Shown here: piece by piece, positions 23,521-33,200 of the stretch
Layout of the letters: every line of letters begins with the position of its first letter
Position numbering within the stretch: position 1 is the first letter of the stretch
From: Sterolibacterium sp964500605
GTDB taxonomy: Bacteria; Pseudomonadota; Gammaproteobacteria; Burkholderiales; Rhodocyclaceae
Assembly: GCA_964500605.1 (NCBI GenBank)
Contig: CAZCOS010000015.1
Span: 1-34,418 of the forward strand
Direction of reading: 5' to 3'
Length of the DNA: 34,418 bases
Position numbers and translations under genes: made by a program
Notes under the pieces: model-generated
The model's input: only the letters and a program-made list of their open reading frames with translations
The model's database searches: none
Told to the model about the DNA's origin: nothing

Positions 23521-24731
23521 CCGTGCTCGCTTCCAAAACAATGCCGAATCACTCTGGCTCGCCCGGTCCAACACGCAGCATTCTCGGAGCGATCAGCCTC
23601 ACGCACGCCATCAACGACATGATGCAGTCTGTGCTGATGGCCTTGTATCCACTCCTGCAAGGTCGTTTTCGCCTCAGCTTTGTCCAGATCGGCCTGATTA
23701 CGCTGGTCTTCCAGTTTTCTGCCTCCCTGCTTCAGCCCGTGGTCGGGCATTACACCGACCGGCATCCCCGTCCTTATTCCCTGCCGATGGGCATGGGCTC
23801 GACCATGGCGGGTCTGATCCTGCTGGCACTGGCCTGGGATTATTCGATCGTTCTGGTGGCGGCTGCACTGGTCGGTGTGGGTTCCTCGGTATTTCATCCG
23901 GAGGCTTCACGCATCGCTCGTCTGGCCTCGGCGGGCCGACATGGACTGGCCCAGTCGATATTCCAGATGGGCGGAACCCTCGGAACGGCGATCGGGCCGC
24001 TGCTTGCGGCAGCCCTCATCCTTCCGCTTGGACAAAGCAGCGTGCTATTCGTCAGCCTCATCGCGCTAGCCGGTATGGCCATTCTCCTGCATGTGAGTCG
24101 CTGGTCTGTTTCCCACATGCGCAGTGCCGTGGGGCGGGCGGCTCTCGCCGCGCACGACAACGGACTTTCGGCCAGACAGGTGCGCCTGAGCCTTTTCCTG
24201 CTCGTGGTGCTGCTGTTCTCGAAATTCGCCTATGTCGCCAGCTTGAGCAGCTACTTCATCTTTTATCTGATGGCGCATTTTTCACTCTCGGCGCAATCCG
24301 CCCAGTACTGTCTCTTCGTCTTTCTGTTCGGCACAGCTCTCGGGACGCTGGTCGGCGGGCCGATTGGGGACCGAATCGGGCGGCAACGCATCATTCTCAT
24401 TTCTATCCTGGGCTCTGCGCCTTTCACCCTTCTGTTGCCCCATGTCGGCCTGGTCGCCACGATCATTCTGGTTTTTTTCATCGGAGCGGTTATGGCCTCC
24501 GCCTTCCCGGCCATCGTGGTCTATGGGCAGGAGCTCATGCCCGGCAAGACGGGAGCCATCTCCGGCCTTTTTTTCGGGCTGGCCTTTGGCTTTGGTGGTC
24601 TGGGTGCAGCGGCGATCGGAACGCTTGCTGACTACTACAGCATCGAATACGTTTATCAACTCTGTGCCTGGTTGCCCGTGCTGGGTTTGGCCGCGCTGGG
24701 CTTGCCGGACATGAGACGCCGGAATGCCTGA
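23517..24731 (+). CDS. fsr: MFS transporter, fosmidomycin-resistance (Fsr) type
   Basis: This 404-residue major facilitator protein has about 12 helices. It carries the Fsr-family signature near the start (ISLTHAINDMMQSVLMALYPLL), then a loop with HYTDRHPRPYSLP and the segment GSSVFHPEASRIARLASAGRHGLAQS. The C-terminal half includes GGPIGDRIGRQRII. Relatives export fosmidomycin and other compounds, but the real substrate here is unknown. It overlaps the gph stop (ATGA) and its own stop overlaps the DUF456 gene by 8 bases, so it belongs to the ubiG-gph run. Confidence 0.9.
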   Translation: MTVLASKTMPNHSGSPGPTRSILGAISLTHAINDMMQSVLMALYPLLQGRFRLSFVQIGLITLVFQFSASLLQPVVGHYTDRHPRPYSLPMGMGSTMAGLILLALAWDYSIVLVAAALVGVGSSVFHPEASRIARLASAGRHGLAQSIFQMGGTLGTAIGPLLAAALILPLGQSSVLFVSLIALAGMAILLHVSRWSVSHMRSAVGRAALAAHDNGLSARQVRLSLFLLVVLLFSKFAYVASLSSYFIFYLMAHFSLSAQSAQYCLFVFLFGTALGTLVGGPIGDRIGRQRIILISILGSAPFTLLLPHVGLVATIILVFFIGAVMASAFPAIVVYGQELMPGKTGAISGLFFGLAFGFGGLGAAAIGTLADYYSIEYVYQLCAWLPVLGLAALGLPDMRRRNA

Positions 24732-25206
24732 AATTCTGGTCATTCTGGCCATCGTGCTGGTGCTGCTGGGTGTGGCCGGAACGGTGCTGCCCTTTCTGCC
24801 CGGAACCCTGCTGGTTTTTGCCGGCTTGTGGCTGCTTGCCTGGCAGGATGCCTATGCTCGCGTCGGGATGGGGACGCTGGGCGTGCTGGGCGGTTTGGTC
24901 GTCCTGAGCTGGCTGGTCGATCACTTCGCCGCAATGCTGGGAGTCCAGCGTATCGGAGCCAGCCGACAGGCGGTGGTCGGTGCGTTTCTGGGCGGCGTGT
25001 TCGGGATATTCGGCGGTTTGCCTGGAGTCATTCTTGGTCCTGCGCTGGGGGCCATGGTGGGAGAATGGCTGGCCGGTCGCAGCCATGGTCAGGCCACACG
25101 CGCCGGTGTGGTTGCTGGCCTTTCTTTTATTCTCGCGACGGTTTTCAAGCTGGGATTGGTTTTTGCCATGCTGGGCATTTTCACCCTCTTCTGGTGGAGG
25201 GGGTGA
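24724..25206 (+). CDS. DUF456 family membrane protein
   Basis: This 160-residue protein is mostly hydrophobic, with four to five membrane helices. The N-terminal PGTLLVFAGLWLLAW and the Gly-rich block GAFLGGVFGIFGGLPGVILGPALGAMVGEWLAG are typical of DUF456. That glycine-zipper-like repeat suggests tight helix packing. No function is established. Its start overlaps the fsr stop by 8 bases, so it is translationally linked. It converges on the DUF2905 gene, with 15 bases between the stops. Confidence 0.9.
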   Translation: MPEILVILAIVLVLLGVAGTVLPFLPGTLLVFAGLWLLAWQDAYARVGMGTLGVLGGLVVLSWLVDHFAAMLGVQRIGASRQAVVGAFLGGVFGIFGGLPGVILGPALGAMVGEWLAGRSHGQATRAGVVAGLSFILATVFKLGLVFAMLGIFTLFWWRG

Positions 25207-25221
25207 AATGCGTGAAATGCG

Positions 25222-25419
25222 TCATAGAAATCGCATAAGCAGGCCCAGCAGCAGGGAAAGCAGGACGGTGGTTGCAAAAGGAAAGTGGTATTCCTGACCC
25301 CGCCAGCGTACCCGCACATCTCCCGGCAGGCGACCAAGCGGCAGCCTTGACGACAGACGCGGCAGGGCGACCCCCATGATGAAAACAATGATGAAGATGG
25401 CTACCAGCCACTTGAACAT
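25222..25419 (-). CDS. DUF2905 family small membrane protein
   Basis: This protein of about 65 residues has an N-terminal membrane helix (MFKWLVAIFIIVFIMGVAL), the family core LPLGRLPGDVRVRWRGQEYHFPF, and a second helix (TTVLLSLLLGLLMRFL). The ATG at 25419 gives the usual family length. A longer frame to 25497 would overlap the start of the opposite alpha/beta hydrolase and adds a basic, Pro-rich extension not expected in the family. No strong ribosome site is visible for either start. The function is unknown. Confidence 0.85.
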   Translation of the reverse strand: MFKWLVAIFIIVFIMGVALPRLSSRLPLGRLPGDVRVRWRGQEYHFPFATTVLLSLLLGLLMRFL

Positions 25420-25482
25420 GAACAGTAAAATCCAACGAATGAAAAACGACCATGATAATCGCCCTGGCCGGGGAGGCACACG

Positions 25483-26295
25483 ATGACGGCGCGACAAAAC
25501 TCCGGTGAATTGGAACTAATCGTTCGCCCCGCCCGGCCGGATGTTCCGGTAAAGCCCACGCCTTTGCTTTTCTTGCATGGAGCTTACACGGCGGCCTGGT
25601 GCTGGGATGAATATTTTCTCGACTGGTTTGCGGCTCAAGGCTATACAAGTTATGCCCTCAGTTTTTCCGGTCACGGTGGCAGCCGTGGGCGAGGGCGGCT
25701 CGACAGCCTCAGCATCGATGATTATGTGAGTGATGTTGTCGAGGCGGTGGCGACCTTGCCCGCTGCGCCTGTCATGATCGGGCATTCCATGGGGGGCTTC
25801 GTGTTGCAGAAATATCTGGAACACCATGTCCTGCCGGGGGCGGTGCTGTTGTGCGCTGTGCCGCCGCAAGGCTTGATGTCCTCCATGTTCGGCCTGATGT
25901 TTCAGAAGCCCGGCCTGCTGGCGGACTTGAATCGCCTGATGACCGGTCACCGGGTTTCGACGGAGACCTTGCGCGATGCCTTGTTCGCCCAGTCGATGAA
26001 GGAAGCAGACCTGCTGCGTTACCTGAGCAAGGCTCAGGGTGAGTCGAACCGTGCCATCTGGGACATGACGCTGTTCAATCTGCCGCGCCCGTCTCATGTT
26101 CGCAAAACGCCGCTGCTGGTGCTGGGTGCGGAGCACGATGCCCTGATTCCGGCTTCACAGGTGCGGATGACGGCCACGAGCTATGGCGTGGGAGCCGAAA
26201 TTTTCCCCGGCATGGGGCACGGGCTGATGCTGGAGCCGGACTGGCCCATGGTGGCACAGCGTATCCGGGACTGGCTGTTGGAGCGGGGGCTTTGA
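25483..26295 (+). CDS. alpha/beta hydrolase
   Basis: This 270-residue alpha/beta-hydrolase-fold protein has the oxyanion region FLHGAYTAAWCWDE. The nucleophile elbow is GHSMGG with Ser102. The acid is in LGAEHDALIP and the catalytic His is in GMGHGLMLEP. The family is broad (lysophospholipase or esterase-like) and the substrate is not identifiable. It is followed one base later by the DUF1840 gene and then the MFS-acyltransferase gene, so a lipid-related setting is possible. It is not closely similar to the hydrolase at 3653-4507. Confidence 0.9.
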   Translation: MTARQNSGELELIVRPARPDVPVKPTPLLFLHGAYTAAWCWDEYFLDWFAAQGYTSYALSFSGHGGSRGRGRLDSLSIDDYVSDVVEAVATLPAAPVMIGHSMGGFVLQKYLEHHVLPGAVLLCAVPPQGLMSSMFGLMFQKPGLLADLNRLMTGHRVSTETLRDALFAQSMKEADLLRYLSKAQGESNRAIWDMTLFNLPRPSHVRKTPLLVLGAEHDALIPASQVRMTATSYGVGAEIFPGMGHGLMLEPDWPMVAQRIRDWLLERGL

Positions 26296-26296
26296 C

Positions 26297-26647
26297 ATGA
26301 TCGTTATTTTTCAGTCCAAGGCCAGCGGCGATGTCATCATGTTCGGTGGCGTGGCCTACGAAATGATGAAAATCATGGGCAAGGAGGCGAGTCCAAAAGG
26401 CATCGTGACGGTCGAGCAACTCCCGGATGCCATTGCCCGTTTGCGCGCCGCTGTGGTTGCAGACAAGGAGGCCCATGCACGGCAATGGGAAAAACTCGAT
26501 GAAATGCGTGAATCCGGCGAGGCAAGCAACGATGAGATGGCGCAAACTGGCCAGCAGGGCATCAGCCTGACGCAACGCGCCGTCCCTTTGCTGGAGCTGC
26601 TGGAACACTCCTTGAGGAAAAAAGTGCCCGTGGTGTGGGGCGTGTGA
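26297..26647 (+). CDS. DUF1840 domain protein
   Basis: This 116-residue soluble protein begins MIVIFQSKASGDVIMFGGVAYEMMKIMGK, the conserved DUF1840 opening. A charged helical middle (ADKEAHARQWEKLDEM) and the ending RAVPLLELLEHSLRKKVPVVWGV follow. The family is typical of betaproteobacteria and has no known function. The ATG lies one base after the alpha/beta hydrolase stop, so the two are co-translated. Confidence 0.92.
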   Translation: MIVIFQSKASGDVIMFGGVAYEMMKIMGKEASPKGIVTVEQLPDAIARLRAAVVADKEAHARQWEKLDEMRESGEASNDEMAQTGQQGISLTQRAVPLLELLEHSLRKKVPVVWGV

Positions 26648-26669
26648 ATTTCGCAGCAATGGATCGGGT

Positions 26670-26688
26670 TGGCATTTTTTGAATGCCA
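26670..26688 (+). other. hairpin ahead of the MFS-acyltransferase start
   Basis: TGGCATT (26670-26676) and AATGCCA (26682-26688) form a perfect 7-bp stem with a 5-base loop. It stands 13 bases before the ATG at 26702. No T-run follows, so it is not a terminator. It might reduce initiation at the downstream gene or mark an mRNA processing point. Confidence 0.4.
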
Positions 26689-26701
26689 GAAAGGGCAGGG
26701 C

Positions 26702-28597
26702 ATGAGCAGCCAGTTTCAATTGATGCGCGAACGTCGTTTTCGCCCCTTTTTCTTTACGCAGTTTCTTGGGGCCTTCAACGACAATGTTTTCAAGACTGCC
26801 CTGATTACGCTGGTGACTTTCCGGGCCGGGCAGCTCACGCAGATGGATGGCAAAACACTGGCGACCCTTCTGCCAGGGCTGTTCATCCTGCCTTTTTTCC
26901 TGTTCTCGGCCACTTGCGGGCAACTGGCCGACAAATACGAAAAATCCATGCTGGCCCGGCGCGTGAAGCTCTTTGAAATCGGTGTCATGCTCTTTGCCGC
27001 CTGGGGCTTTCTGGCGCAGCTGCTCTGGCCGTTGGTCGTCGCTCTTTTTTTGATGGGCGTGCATTCAACCCTCTTTGGGCCAGTCAAATACGCCTATCTG
27101 CCTCAGCAGCTCAGGAAAGACGAGTTGATCGGCGGTAACGGCATGATCGAGATGGGAACCTTCGTCGCCATTTTGCTGGGCGAAGTGCTGGGGGCATGGC
27201 TTGCGACCGCGCCGGGGGGGCATACCCTGACAGCCTTTACCGTCGTCGGCCTGGCCGTGATGGGTTATGGCGTCAGCCGGGGCATTCCACTGACGCCGCC
27301 GGTGGACCCGCAACTGCGGATCAACTGGAACCCTCTGACGGAAACCTGGCGCAACCTTGCCGCCATCCGGACGAATCGCACGGTCTGGCTCTCTATTCTG
27401 GGCATTTCCTGGTTCTGGTTCTACGGCGCGACCGTCCTGGCGCAGTTTCCAAACTATGCCCGAGAAGTGTTAGGCGGCGATGAAACTGTCTTCATTCTCC
27501 TGCTGACCGTATTTTCATTTGGCGTGGGAGCAGGCTCCCTGCTGTGTGAGCGGCTCTCCGCAAGACAGGTTGAGATCGGTCTGGTACCTTTCGGTGCAAT
27601 CGGTCTGACGCTGTTTGGCATCGATCTCTATCTTGCCAGTGCGTCCTTTCCTCCGGTGGGGTCTTCTTCTGCAGCTTTGCTGGATTTCCGGGCTTTTCTT
27701 TCCGGGGGCTTGCAGCCTCTGAGAGTGCTTGCCGACATTGCTTTGCTCGGTCTGTTCGGAGGTTTTTACATCGTACCGATGTACGCGCTGATCCAGACCC
27801 GCAGCGAAACCAGTCATCAATCCCGTGTCATTGCAGCGAACAACATCATGAATGCCCTGTTCATGGTTGCCTCTGCAGGGGTTTCCATGCTGCTGTTCGG
27901 ATTCGGTCTGAGCATTCCGGAGCTTTTCCTGGTCACGGCCCTGTTCAATGCGCTGGTCGCTCTCTATATCTACACGCTGGTACCGGAATACCTGCTGCGT
28001 TTCGTTTTCTGGGGGCTGATGCATACTTTTTATCGTCTAAAGAAGGAGGGGATCGAGCACATTCCCGAAGAAGGCCCAGCCCTGCTGACCTGCAATCATG
28101 TCAGTTTCATCGATGCACTCATCATTGCAGCGGTCTGCCCCCGGCCCATCCGCTTCATCATGGATCATCGCATCTACCGGATTCCCTTCCTTAACCTGAT
28201 TTTCCGGGCAGGACGCACCATTCCGATTGCCCCGGTGAAAGAGGATCCGGCCTGTCTGGAGGCGGCTTACGCGCAGATTGCCCAGGCTTTGAACGAGGGG
28301 GATCTGGTCTGCATCTTTCCCGAAGGAGGCATTACCCGATCCGGTGAAATCATGCCTTTCAAGGGCGGCGTGACCCGCATCCTCGAAACGACACCCGTGC
28401 CGGTGATCCCAATGGCCTTGCGCGGGCTCTGGCGCAGCTTCTTTTCCCGTCAGGATGGCCCGGCGATGACGCGCTGGGAACGGCTGCGTCCCTTCCGCGC
28501 CGTTCGGCTCGTTGTGGCCCCACCCTGGTCGCCGCAAGAAGCCACACCCGACCGCTTGCACGAGAAAATCGCCAGCTTGCGTGGAAAAGCACGTTGA
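26702..28597 (+). CDS. MFS transporter fused to a PlsC-type acyltransferase
   Basis: This 631-residue fusion is probably active at the inner membrane in lysophospholipid uptake and re-acylation. Residues about 1-440 are an MFS unit resembling the lysophospholipid flippase LplT (early FFFTQFLGAFNDNVFKTAL, then GQLADKYEKS). Residues about 450-630 are a 1-acyl-glycerol-phosphate acyltransferase domain with the catalytic pattern N465-H466-x4-D471 (NHVSFID) and FPEGG at 539-543. It resembles LplT-Aas arrangements but lacks the acyl-ACP synthetase part, so it would need an acyl donor made elsewhere. I chose the ATG at 26702 after AGGGCAGGG. Confidence 0.9.
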   Translation: MSSQFQLMRERRFRPFFFTQFLGAFNDNVFKTALITLVTFRAGQLTQMDGKTLATLLPGLFILPFFLFSATCGQLADKYEKSMLARRVKLFEIGVMLFAAWGFLAQLLWPLVVALFLMGVHSTLFGPVKYAYLPQQLRKDELIGGNGMIEMGTFVAILLGEVLGAWLATAPGGHTLTAFTVVGLAVMGYGVSRGIPLTPPVDPQLRINWNPLTETWRNLAAIRTNRTVWLSILGISWFWFYGATVLAQFPNYAREVLGGDETVFILLLTVFSFGVGAGSLLCERLSARQVEIGLVPFGAIGLTLFGIDLYLASASFPPVGSSSAALLDFRAFLSGGLQPLRVLADIALLGLFGGFYIVPMYALIQTRSETSHQSRVIAANNIMNALFMVASAGVSMLLFGFGLSIPELFLVTALFNALVALYIYTLVPEYLLRFVFWGLMHTFYRLKKEGIEHIPEEGPALLTCNHVSFIDALIIAAVCPRPIRFIMDHRIYRIPFLNLIFRAGRTIPIAPVKEDPACLEAAYAQIAQALNEGDLVCIFPEGGITRSGEIMPFKGGVTRILETTPVPVIPMALRGLWRSFFSRQDGPAMTRWERLRPFRAVRLVVAPPWSPQEATPDRLHEKIASLRGKAR

Positions 28598-28632
28598 ACA
28601 TTGCAGACTCCCTTTCTTTCCTTCTGATCATC

Positions 28633-30135
28633 ATGTCCCTTGCCGTTCTCCGATCTCGTGCCATTGCGGGGATGGATGCTCCCGAAGTCATCGTCGAGGT
28701 GCATCTGGCAGCCGGCCTGCCCGCTTTCACGCTGGTGGGCCTGCCCGATACGGAAGTGAAGGAAGCGCGAGATCGGGTTCGCGCGGCCATCCAGAACTGC
28801 CACTTCGAGTTTCCCCAACGGCGGATCACGGTTAACCTCGCTCCGGCTGATTTGCCCAAGGAATCCGGGCGGTTTGACCTGCCCATCGCGCTGGGCATCC
28901 TGATTGCATCCGGGCAGATCAGGGGCCAGGGGTTGGCGGATTACGAATTCGCCGGAGAGCTGGCATTGGGGGGCGATTTACGGCCGATACGCGGTGCACT
29001 GGCGATGGTGGCAGCGATGCAGGCCCAGCCCGCTGCTGCCGGGCGCATTTGCATTCTTCCCGAGGAGAGCGCGCCCGAGGCGGCATTGGTGCGCTCGGCC
29101 ACCATTCTGCCCGCCCGCAACCTGCTGGAAGTTTGTGCCCATTTGAATGGACAACAGGCCATTGCTCCTTTTTCCGGCACAAGCGTCGTGACGACGATCC
29201 ACTATCCAGATCTGGCGGAGGTCAAGGGGCAGTCGCAAGCTCGACGCGCGCTGGAAGTCGCCGCGGCGGGCCAGCACAGCCTGCTCATGTCTGGCCCGCC
29301 GGGGACGGGAAAATCCATGCTGGCCAGCCGTTTCGCGGGCATTCTTCCGCCGATGAGCGAGACGGAAGCCCTGGAATCCGCCGCGGTGCATTCGCTGGCG
29401 GGCCGCTTTCGCATTGAACACTGGGGGCAGCGTCCTTTCCGTTCGCCGCATCATTCGGCCTCCGGTCCGGCTCTGGTGGGAGGGGGCGGGGTCCCGCAGC
29501 CAGGTGAAATTTCCCTCGCGCATCATGGCGTCCTGTTTCTCGACGAGCTGACGGAATTTGACCGGCGGGTGCTGGAAGCCTTGCGCGAGCCGCTGGAAAC
29601 GGGTCACATCTGCATTGCCCGTGCAGCGCGAAGGGCGGATTTCCCGGCGCGTTTTCAGCTTGTAGCGGCGATGAACCCTTGCCCCTGTGGATGGCTGGGG
29701 CATCCCAACGGCAAATGCCGCTGTACGCCCGATCAAGTCAGCCGCTATCGCGCCAAGCTCTCCGGGCCGCTACTTGATCGTATCGACCTGATGATCGAAG
29801 TTTCCTCGCTTTCGGATACCGAACTGCAAACCCGGGAACAAGGCGAGTCCAGTGTCAGTGTGCGGGAACGGGTGGTCGAGGCCAGGGGGCGACAGATGCG
29901 GCGTCAGGGCAAGGCCAACGCGCTCTTGGGGCCCTCAGAAATTGACGAATACTGTATCCCGGATGATGCGGGTGCGAAGATGCTCCAGCAGGCCATTGCA
30001 CGGCTTTCTCTTTCGGCGCGCGCTTATCACCGTATCCTCAAGGTCGCGCGTAGCTGTGCCGATCTGGCCGGAAGCGCAAACGTGCTGGCTTCCCATATTG
30101 CCGAAGCAGTGCAATATCGGCGTGGTGTGGATTGA
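28633..30135 (+). CDS. comM: ComM/YifB family Mg-chelatase-like AAA+ ATPase
   Basis: This 500-residue AAA+ protein is of the ComM/YifB family; ComM is a hexameric helicase that promotes branch migration in natural transformation. The N-terminal Lon-like fold begins MSLAVLRSRAIAGMDAPEV and includes FTLVGLPDTEVKEARDRVRAA. Walker A is GPPGTGKS (221-228) and the later GVLFLDELTEF is Walker B. The cysteine-containing insert MNPCPCGWLGHPNGKCRC is typical. The ATG at 28633 gives family length; an in-frame TTG at 28594 overlaps the preceding stop. A DNA-uptake role would fit a cell with pili, but R64-type pili are not known as uptake pili. Confidence 0.93.
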   Translation: MSLAVLRSRAIAGMDAPEVIVEVHLAAGLPAFTLVGLPDTEVKEARDRVRAAIQNCHFEFPQRRITVNLAPADLPKESGRFDLPIALGILIASGQIRGQGLADYEFAGELALGGDLRPIRGALAMVAAMQAQPAAAGRICILPEESAPEAALVRSATILPARNLLEVCAHLNGQQAIAPFSGTSVVTTIHYPDLAEVKGQSQARRALEVAAAGQHSLLMSGPPGTGKSMLASRFAGILPPMSETEALESAAVHSLAGRFRIEHWGQRPFRSPHHSASGPALVGGGGVPQPGEISLAHHGVLFLDELTEFDRRVLEALREPLETGHICIARAARRADFPARFQLVAAMNPCPCGWLGHPNGKCRCTPDQVSRYRAKLSGPLLDRIDLMIEVSSLSDTELQTREQGESSVSVRERVVEARGRQMRRQGKANALLGPSEIDEYCIPDDAGAKMLQQAIARLSLSARAYHRILKVARSCADLAGSANVLASHIAEAVQYRRGVD

Positions 30136-30188
30136 TCGTCAGCGGTAAACCCTTTGAATAGCAAGGCTTTGTCGCTTGCCCCGCGTGT

Positions 30189-30194
30189 TAAGAT
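30189..30194 (+). promoter_or_regulatory. candidate extended -10 element for metH
   Basis: TGTTAAGAT gives an extended -10 (TGn plus TAAGAT) 31 bases before the metH ATG. A matching -35 is weak. The whole 89-base gap between comM and metH has no space for, and no sign of, a cobalamin or SAH riboswitch. Confidence 0.33.
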
Positions 30195-30224
30195 TGCCGG
30201 TTCATTTCTCGTCAGACCATCGCC

Positions 30225-33200
30225 ATGCAGCCCGACCGTACCCAGGAACTTCGTCGCCTTCTCAGCCAACGTATTTTGATCCTCGATGGTGCGATGGGGA
30301 CGATGATTCAGCGGCACGCGCTGACGGAAGCGGATTATCGAGGCACGCGCTTTGCAGATCATCCGAAGGATCTGAAGGGGAATAACGACCTGTTGCTCCT
30401 GACGCAGCCGGAAGTCATTTTGGGTATTCATGAAGATTACCTAGCTGCCGGTGCAGATATTCTCGAAACCAATACCTTTAATTCGACGGCCATTTCGCAG
30501 GCGGATTACGGGCTGGAGTCGCTGGTCTACGAATTGAATCTGGCCGGAGCGAAACTCGCACGCGAGGCCTGCGATCGGGCAACGGCGCACACGCCGGACA
30601 AACCGCGTTTCGTGGCGGGTGTTCTCGGGCCCACCTCACGCACTGCGTCGATTTCGCCTGATGTGAATGACCCGGGCTTTCGTAATGTGCAGTTCGACGA
30701 GCTGGTGAATGATTATTTGTTTGCCATTCAGGGCTTGACGGATGGAGGGGCCGACTTGCTGCTGGTCGAAACAATTTTCGACACGCTCAATGCCAAGGCG
30801 GCCCTGTTTGCCATCGACCAATTCTTCGAGCAGTCGGGCCGCCGCTGGCCGGTAATGATTTCCGGCACCATCACCGATGCTTCGGGCCGCACGCTTTCCG
30901 GCCAGACGGCCGAAGCCTTCTGGAATTCGCTGCGCCATGCCCAGCCGCTGACTTTTGGCCTGAATTGCGCGCTGGGTGCGTCCGAACTTCGTCAGTATGT
31001 CGCCGAGCTTTCTTCGCTTTGCGATTGCTTCGTTTCGGCGCATCCCAATGCCGGGCTGCCCAATGCCTTCGGCGGTTACGATGAAACGCCGGAAGCCCTG
31101 GCGTCCGCCATCCGGGAGTGGGCTGAAGCGGGCATCATCAACGTCGCGGGAGGTTGTTGTGGAACCACCCCCGACCATATTCGAGCCATCGCCCATGCCT
31201 TGGCGGATTGCCCGCCACGCCGCCCGCCAGGCCTGCCGCAGGAGTTGCGCCTTTCCGGGCTGGAGCCCTTCAACGTGGGCGCGCGTTCCCTGTTTGTCAA
31301 TGTGGGCGAAAGGACGAACGTCACGGGTTCCAAGGCCTTTGCACGTTTGATCCTCAATGGGGAATACGCCAAGGCCGTTGATGTGGCGCGCAGTCAGGTG
31401 GAAGCCGGGGCGCAAGTCATTGACATCAACATGGATGAAGCCATGCTCGATGCCAAGGCCGCCATGGTGAAATTCCTCAATCTCATCGCGAGTGAGCCGG
31501 ATATTGCGCGGGTTCCGGTGATGATCGATTCGTCGAAATGGGAGGTGCTGGAAGCTGGACTGAAATGTCTGCAAGGTAAGGGCATCGTCAATTCGATTTC
31601 ACTCAAGGAGGGGGTTGAGCCTTTCTTGCAGCAGGCACGGTTGATTCGCCGTTATGGCGCGGCGGCCATCGTCATGGCGTTTGATGAACAGGGACAGGCC
31701 GATACCTTCGAGCGCAAGGCCGACATCTGCCAGCGGGCCTACCGCCTTTTGACGAACATCGGGTTCCCACCGGAAGACATCATTTTTGACCCCAATGTGT
31801 TCGCCATTGCGACCGGGATCGAGGAGCATAACAATTACGCCGTTGACTTCATTGAAGCCGCACGGTGGATTCGCGTCCATCTGCCTTTTGCCGGAATTTC
31901 GGGCGGTATTTCCAATGTTTCCTTCTCCTTCCGGGGCAACGACCCGGTGCGGGAAGCGATTCACACGGTTTTTCTCTATCACGCCATCCAGGCCGGTTTG
32001 ACCATGGGCATCGTCAATGCCGGGCAGCTGGGCGTTTATGACGAACTTGATCCAATCTTGCGGGAGAAGGTCGAAGCGGTCGTTCTTAATAAAAGCCCCG
32101 AGGCAGGCGAACAGCTTGTTGAGATGGCTCAGACCGTCAAGGGTGTCGCCAAGGAGCAGGTTGTCGATCTGGCCTGGCGCAAAGAGCCGGTGAACGAGCG
32201 ACTGGCTCATGCACTGGTTAAGGGCATTACGGAATTCGTCGTCGAAGATACCGAAGAAGCGCGGCAGCAGGCGGATGCGCGCGGTGACAAGCCGCTATCC
32301 GTGATTGAAGGGCCGCTGATGGAGGGCATGAACCGCGTGGGCGACCTGTTCGGTGCGGGGAAAATGTTCCTGCCACAGGTGGTGAAGTCAGCACGCGTCA
32401 TGAAACAGGCCGTGGCGCATCTGCTGCCCTTTATCGAGGCCGAGAAACTGCGTTCTGGGGCGGTGGCTAAGGGCCGCGTCATTATGGCGACGGTCAAGGG
32501 GGATGTGCATGACATCGGGAAAAATATCGTCGGTGTCGTTCTGGGCTGCAATGGTTATGAAGTATTCGATCTGGGTGTTATGGTGCCAGCAGACAAAATC
32601 CTCGCCGCAGCGAAGGAACACAATGCAGACATCATTGGTTTGTCGGGCCTGATCACCCCTTCGCTGGAAGAGATGGCGCATGTTGCTGCCGAGATGGAAC
32701 GTCAGGGATTCGATATCCCTCTCCTGATCGGTGGGGCGACGACCAGCCGCGCCCATACCGCCATTAAGATTGCACCCAACTATCGTCAGCCAGCGGTTTA
32801 TGTGCCGGATGCCTCCCGGGCCGTTGGCGTGGTCTCCAGACTTTTGTCGGAAACTCAGGCCGAAGAATTCAAGGCCGAGGTCGCGGCGGATTATGAAAAA
32901 CTGCGCGTCCAGCACGCCAACAAGAAAGGTGTGGCCCTCGTAACCCTGGAGGAAGCGCGTGCCAATCGCCCTGTTCTGGAGTACGCACCGGTCAAACCGC
33001 GTCAAACGGGAATCACAGCCTTGCGAGAGATCAGCCTGGCTGAACTCGTCGACTTCATCGACTGGAGCCCTTATTTCCAGACCTGGGACCTTTCCGGAAG
33101 CTATCCGGGTATTCTGGATGATGCCAAGGTAGGTCCCGAAGTGGCCGAGCAAGCGCGCCAGGTTTTCAATGATGCCCAGGCGATGCTGCGACAGATCGTC

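Noticed and set aside
25203..25220. Tandem 9-bp repeat GTGAAATGC at the DUF456 stop
   Set aside because: Only two copies, no inverted symmetry and no neighbouring feature; likely chance or a small slippage duplication.
26075..27064. 329-codon minus-strand frame
   Set aside because: It runs opposite an alpha/beta hydrolase, DUF1840 and MFS genes that all have family signatures; the product is His/Gln/Pro-rich.
30136..30224. Possible cobalamin or SAH riboswitch ahead of metH
   Set aside because: The gap is only 89 bases and shows neither a B12 box nor the conserved SAH core; only a weak extended -10 is present.
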